The notes beneath the pieces are model-generated. The model was not told the DNA's origin and made no database searches. It worked only from the letters and a program-made list of their open reading frames with translations. Below are positions 5,941-7,649 of a stretch of 7,649 bases of DNA, piece after piece; position 1 is the stretch's first letter; each line of letters opens with the position of its first letter. Where the stretch lies: the NCBI GenBank assembly GCA_013821585.1, contig JACDGO010000089.1, forward strand, positions 1-7,649, in the 5' to 3' direction. Both the position numbers and the translations under genes were made by a program. The DNA is from Sphingomonadaceae bacterium. Lineage in GTDB: Bacteria > Pseudomonadota > Alphaproteobacteria > Sphingomonadales > Sphingomonadaceae.

Positions 5941-6653
5941 CGCCCGGTCGCCTTTGCCTGCGCCGCGAAAATCTCGTCGCAGCCGATTCGCGCGAGGCGG
6001 AGTAGGCGGAGCAGCCCTTCCTCGTCGTAGCACGCGCCTTCGGCGGTCACCTGCGCCTCGACGATCTTGCCGTCGTCGGTCAGCACGAAATTGCCGTCGC
6101 AGCCCGCGCTCGAATCTTCGACATAGTCGAGGTCGAGCAGCGCATTGCCGTCGTGAATGCCGCAGCTGACCGCGGCGACGCGCTGGCGGATCGGATCGGC
6201 GGTCAGCTTGCCAGAGGCGATCAGCTTGTCGACGGCAATGCGCAACGCGACCCACGCGCCCGAGATCGAGGCGGTGCGCGTGCCGCCGTCGGCCTGAATC
6301 ACGTCGCAGTCGAGCGTGATCTGGCGCTCGCCGAGCAGTTTCAGATCCGTGACGGCGCGCAAGGAACGCCCTATCAGCCGCTGAATTTCCTGTGTACGCC
6401 CGGATTGCTTGCCCTTAGCGGCTTCGCGGTTGCCGCGCGTGTGCGTTGCGCGCGGGAGCATGCCGTATTCGGCCGTCACCCAGCCTTCGCTTTTGCTGCG
6501 CAGCCACGGCGGCAGCCGCTCCTCGACGCTCGCGGTGACGAGCACGCGCGTCTCTCCGAACGAAATCAGGCACGATCCCTCGGCGTGCTTGGTGAAGCCG
6601 GGCTCGATCGTGAGGGCGCGCATCTGGTCGGGGGCGCGGCCGGAATGGCGCAT
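5937..6653 (-). CDS. rph: Ribonuclease PH
   Basis: A phosphorolytic 3'-5' exoribonuclease that trims tRNA 3' ends, releasing nucleoside diphosphates; the family forms a hexameric ring. At 238 residues it has the usual length. It begins [12 protein letters not shown], a standard RNase PH opening. The phosphate-binding residues are in place: Arg86 in [17 protein letters not shown], and Thr125-Arg126 in [13 protein letters not shown]. The metal-site acidic residues fall in [17 protein letters not shown], with Asp180 and Asp186 as likely ligands; the common V-D-M-N here reads [18 protein letters not shown] (60-73) is also diagnostic. The ATG at 6653 fits family length exactly, though its Shine-Dalgarno is weak (AAGGA about 11 bases upstream). 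The gene overlaps rdgB by GTGA and is divergent from the small membrane protein and hrcA. Confidence 0.97.
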   Translation of the reverse strand: MRHSGRAPDQMRALTIEPGFTKHAEGSCLISFGETRVLVTASVEERLPPWLRSKSEGWVTAEYGMLPRATHTRGNREAAKGKQSGRTQEIQRLIGRSLRAVTDLKLLGERQITLDCDVIQADGGTRTASISGAWVALRIAVDKLIASGKLTADPIRQRVAAVSCGIHDGNALLDLDYVEDSSAGCDGNFVLTDDGKIVEAQVTAEGACYDEEGLLRLLRLARIGCDEIFAAQAKATGR

Positions 6654-6737
6654 CGTGGGGCTTGTCCTTGTCCTCGAAGCAGGCGCATGTAGCGGGAGGA
6701 AAGGGGCGCGGCCAGCCCCGCGGGGAAGGACTTTTCG
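6654..6737. promoter_or_regulatory. Divergent intergenic region between rph and the hrcA-side genes
   Basis: These 84 bases must carry at least part of the promoters for rph-rdgB (leftward) and for the small membrane gene with hrcA (rightward). Rightward, TTGTCC at 6662-6667 resembles a -35 box, but the matching -10 candidate (CATGTA, 6686-6691, 18-base spacing) is poor. There are short GC-rich dyads: GGGGC at 6703-6707 pairing with GCCCC at 6715-6719, and the ten-base palindrome CCCCGCGGGG at 6716-6725 just before the Shine-Dalgarno. No CIRCE element (TTAGCACTC with its inverted partner) is present, so autoregulation by HrcA at this site is not supported. Confidence 0.4.
6724..6730 (+). promoter_or_regulatory. 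Shine-Dalgarno (GGAAGGA) for the 62-residue membrane protein
   Basis: A purine-rich GGAAGGA seven bases before the ATG at 6738 supports translation of this very short gene. It partly overlaps the CCCCGCGGGG palindrome, so a hairpin there could mask it. Confidence 0.6.
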
Positions 6738-6926
6738 ATGAAGGCTCTGCTCTTGGTGCTCGGGGTTCTCGCGGTCGCTATGGGCGCGCTGTGGATCGGT
6801 CAGGGCTTGGGTTATGTCCACTGGCCCGCGTCGAGCTTCATGCTCGATCAGCGCCCCTGGGCGGTTTACGGCGCGCTGCTCGCGGTCGCCGGCGTCGCGC
6901 TGATCCTGTTCTCGCGGCGGCGTTGA
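6738..6926 (+). CDS. Small double-pass membrane protein (62 aa), unknown function
   Basis: A 62-residue protein that is mostly two hydrophobic helices: about 2-22 ([19 protein letters not shown]) and 41-58 ([18 protein letters not shown]). A short loop reads [20 protein letters not shown], and the tail is basic (RRR). Lys2 and the Arg tail suggest both ends face the cytoplasm. From memory, small bacterial proteins with a similar WIGQGLG...SSFM loop exist and are annotated as hypothetical, so the loop is probably the conserved part; I cannot verify this by search. A good Shine-Dalgarno precedes the ATG. The stop lies ten bases before hrcA, so the two are probably co-transcribed. The function is unknown, and a link to the heat-shock response is only positional. 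Confidence 0.8.
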   Translation: MKALLLVLGVLAVAMGALWIGQGLGYVHWPASSFMLDQRPWAVYGALLAVAGVALILFSRRR

Positions 6927-6936
6927 GCGAGGGCGC

Positions 6937-7649
6937 ATGACCGCGCCCGCCCACGAACTCGGAGACCGCGCGCGCGAGGTGTTCCGCGTGGTCGTCGAAA
7001 GCTATCTCGGCTCGGGAACGCCGGTCGGATCGCGCACGATCTCGAAGCTTTCGGGCCTCAACCTGTCGCCCGCGTCGATCCGCAACGTGATGCAGGATCT
7101 CGAAGAGCTCGGCCTGCTCGCCGCGCCGCACACTTCGGCGGGGCGAATGCCGACCGAGAGCGGGCTGCGCCTGTTCGTCGACGGCATGATGCAGGCGGCC
7201 GAGCCGTCGGCCGAGGAGCGCGCGATGATCGAGCGGCGCCTGTCGGAACAAGGCCCGGTCGAGGATGCGCTGGCGGCGGCGACGACGGCGCTGTCGGGGC
7301 TTTCGGCGTGCGCGGGGATCGTGCTGGTGCCGCCGCGCGAGCTGCGCCTCAGGCAATGCGCGTTCGTCGCGCTGTCGGCGACGCAGGCGCTCGCGGTGCT
7401 CGTCGGCGAGGATGGTTCGGTCGAGAACCGCGTGATCGACCTCCCCGCAGGGATGAACGCGTCCGCGCTCGCCGAAGCCGCCAACTACATGAGCGCACGC
7501 CTTTCCGGACTGACGCTTGCCGAGGCGCAGCGCCGCATTACCGCCGAGCTGCGCAGCGAGCGCGCCGCGCTCGGCGATGTGTCGCGCATGCTGGTCGAGC
7601 GCGGACTCGCGATCTGGTCGGAGGACGGCGCGCACCGGCCGGTGCTTAT
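6937..7649 (+). CDS. hrcA: Heat-inducible transcription repressor HrcA (3' end beyond window)
   Basis: The first 237 codons of HrcA, the repressor that binds CIRCE operators upstream of chaperone genes such as groESL and needs GroEL to fold into its active form. The N-terminal winged helix is clear: [26 protein letters not shown] (11-36), [19 protein letters not shown] (43-61) and the HrcA hallmark [20 protein letters not shown] (64-83). The middle GAF-like regulatory domain begins around 108 and includes [20 protein letters not shown] (127-146). The family is usually about 340-350 residues, so roughly 110 are missing at the window edge; no internal stop or frameshift is seen. The ATG at 6937 is ten bases after the small membrane gene, with a modest GAGGG nearby. 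grpE commonly follows hrcA in this group and would be expected just outside the window. Confidence 0.96.
   Translation, partial: MTAPAHELGDRAREVFRVVVESYLGSGTPVGSRTISKLSGLNLSPASIRNVMQDLEELGLLAAPHTSAGRMPTESGLRLFVDGMMQAAEPSAEERAMIERRLSEQGPVEDALAAATTALSGLSACAGIVLVPPRELRLRQCAFVALSATQALAVLVGEDGSVENRVIDLPAGMNASALAEAANYMSARLSGLTLAEAQRRITAELRSERAALGDVSRMLVERGLAIWSEDGAHRPVL

Noticed and set aside
5941..6255. N-terminal extension of the rdgB frame into rph
   Set aside because: The extra residues are an Arg-rich out-of-frame reading of rph. The GTG at 5940 gives the normal RdgB length.
6654..6938. N-terminal extension of rph to 6938
   Set aside because: It would be antisense to the small membrane gene. 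The ATG at 6653 gives exactly 238 residues with the usual MR opening.
6838..7635. A 265-codon minus-strand frame opposite hrcA
   Set aside because: Arg/His-rich shadow of hrcA with no domain; hrcA on the plus strand is unambiguous.

Overview
The window is a dense, very GC-rich stretch of chromosome. The gene set and order (rsmI-yraN divergent from a penicillin-binding-protein-activator lipoprotein, hemW, rdgB-rph, then a divergent hrcA) point to an alphaproteobacterium, most likely a sphingomonad. This rests on gene content, GTG starts and strong G/C preference at third codon positions, not on a database search. Nearly all of it is housekeeping sequence. I see no phage, CRISPR array, IS element, tRNA or rRNA, and no convincing new multi-gene system.

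Layout. Bases 1-166 (+) are the C-terminus of an EF-hand protein that converges on the minus-strand pair rsmI-yraN (16S rRNA 2'-O-methyltransferase and a UPF0102 nuclease-fold protein). Divergent from rsmI is a lipoprotein of the penicillin-binding protein activator/LppC family (to 2544). Next comes a compositionally different stretch (2545-3612). It holds a gene-free leader of about 230 bp, a four-helix membrane protein and a translationally coupled VOC/glyoxalase-fold protein. hemW (3613-4791, -) follows. A secreted CAP/SCP-domain protein (4790-5344, +) then sits between hemW and its usual neighbours rdgB and rph (5341-6653, -). Divergent from rph are a 62-residue double-pass membrane protein and the start of hrcA, which runs off the right edge.

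Functional links. rdgB (clearing of non-canonical purine NTPs) and rph (tRNA 3' trimming) form a coupled operon. rsmI-yraN is another. hrcA is the heat-shock repressor that acts at CIRCE operators; no CIRCE is visible here. The most distinctive feature is extreme compaction. Adjacent genes share four-base palindromes or coupling tetranucleotides at almost every junction: CTAG for two convergent stop pairs, CATG for two possible divergent start pairs, GTGA twice and ATGA once. The candidates for accessory content are the membrane/VOC pair, the CAP gene and the small membrane protein.
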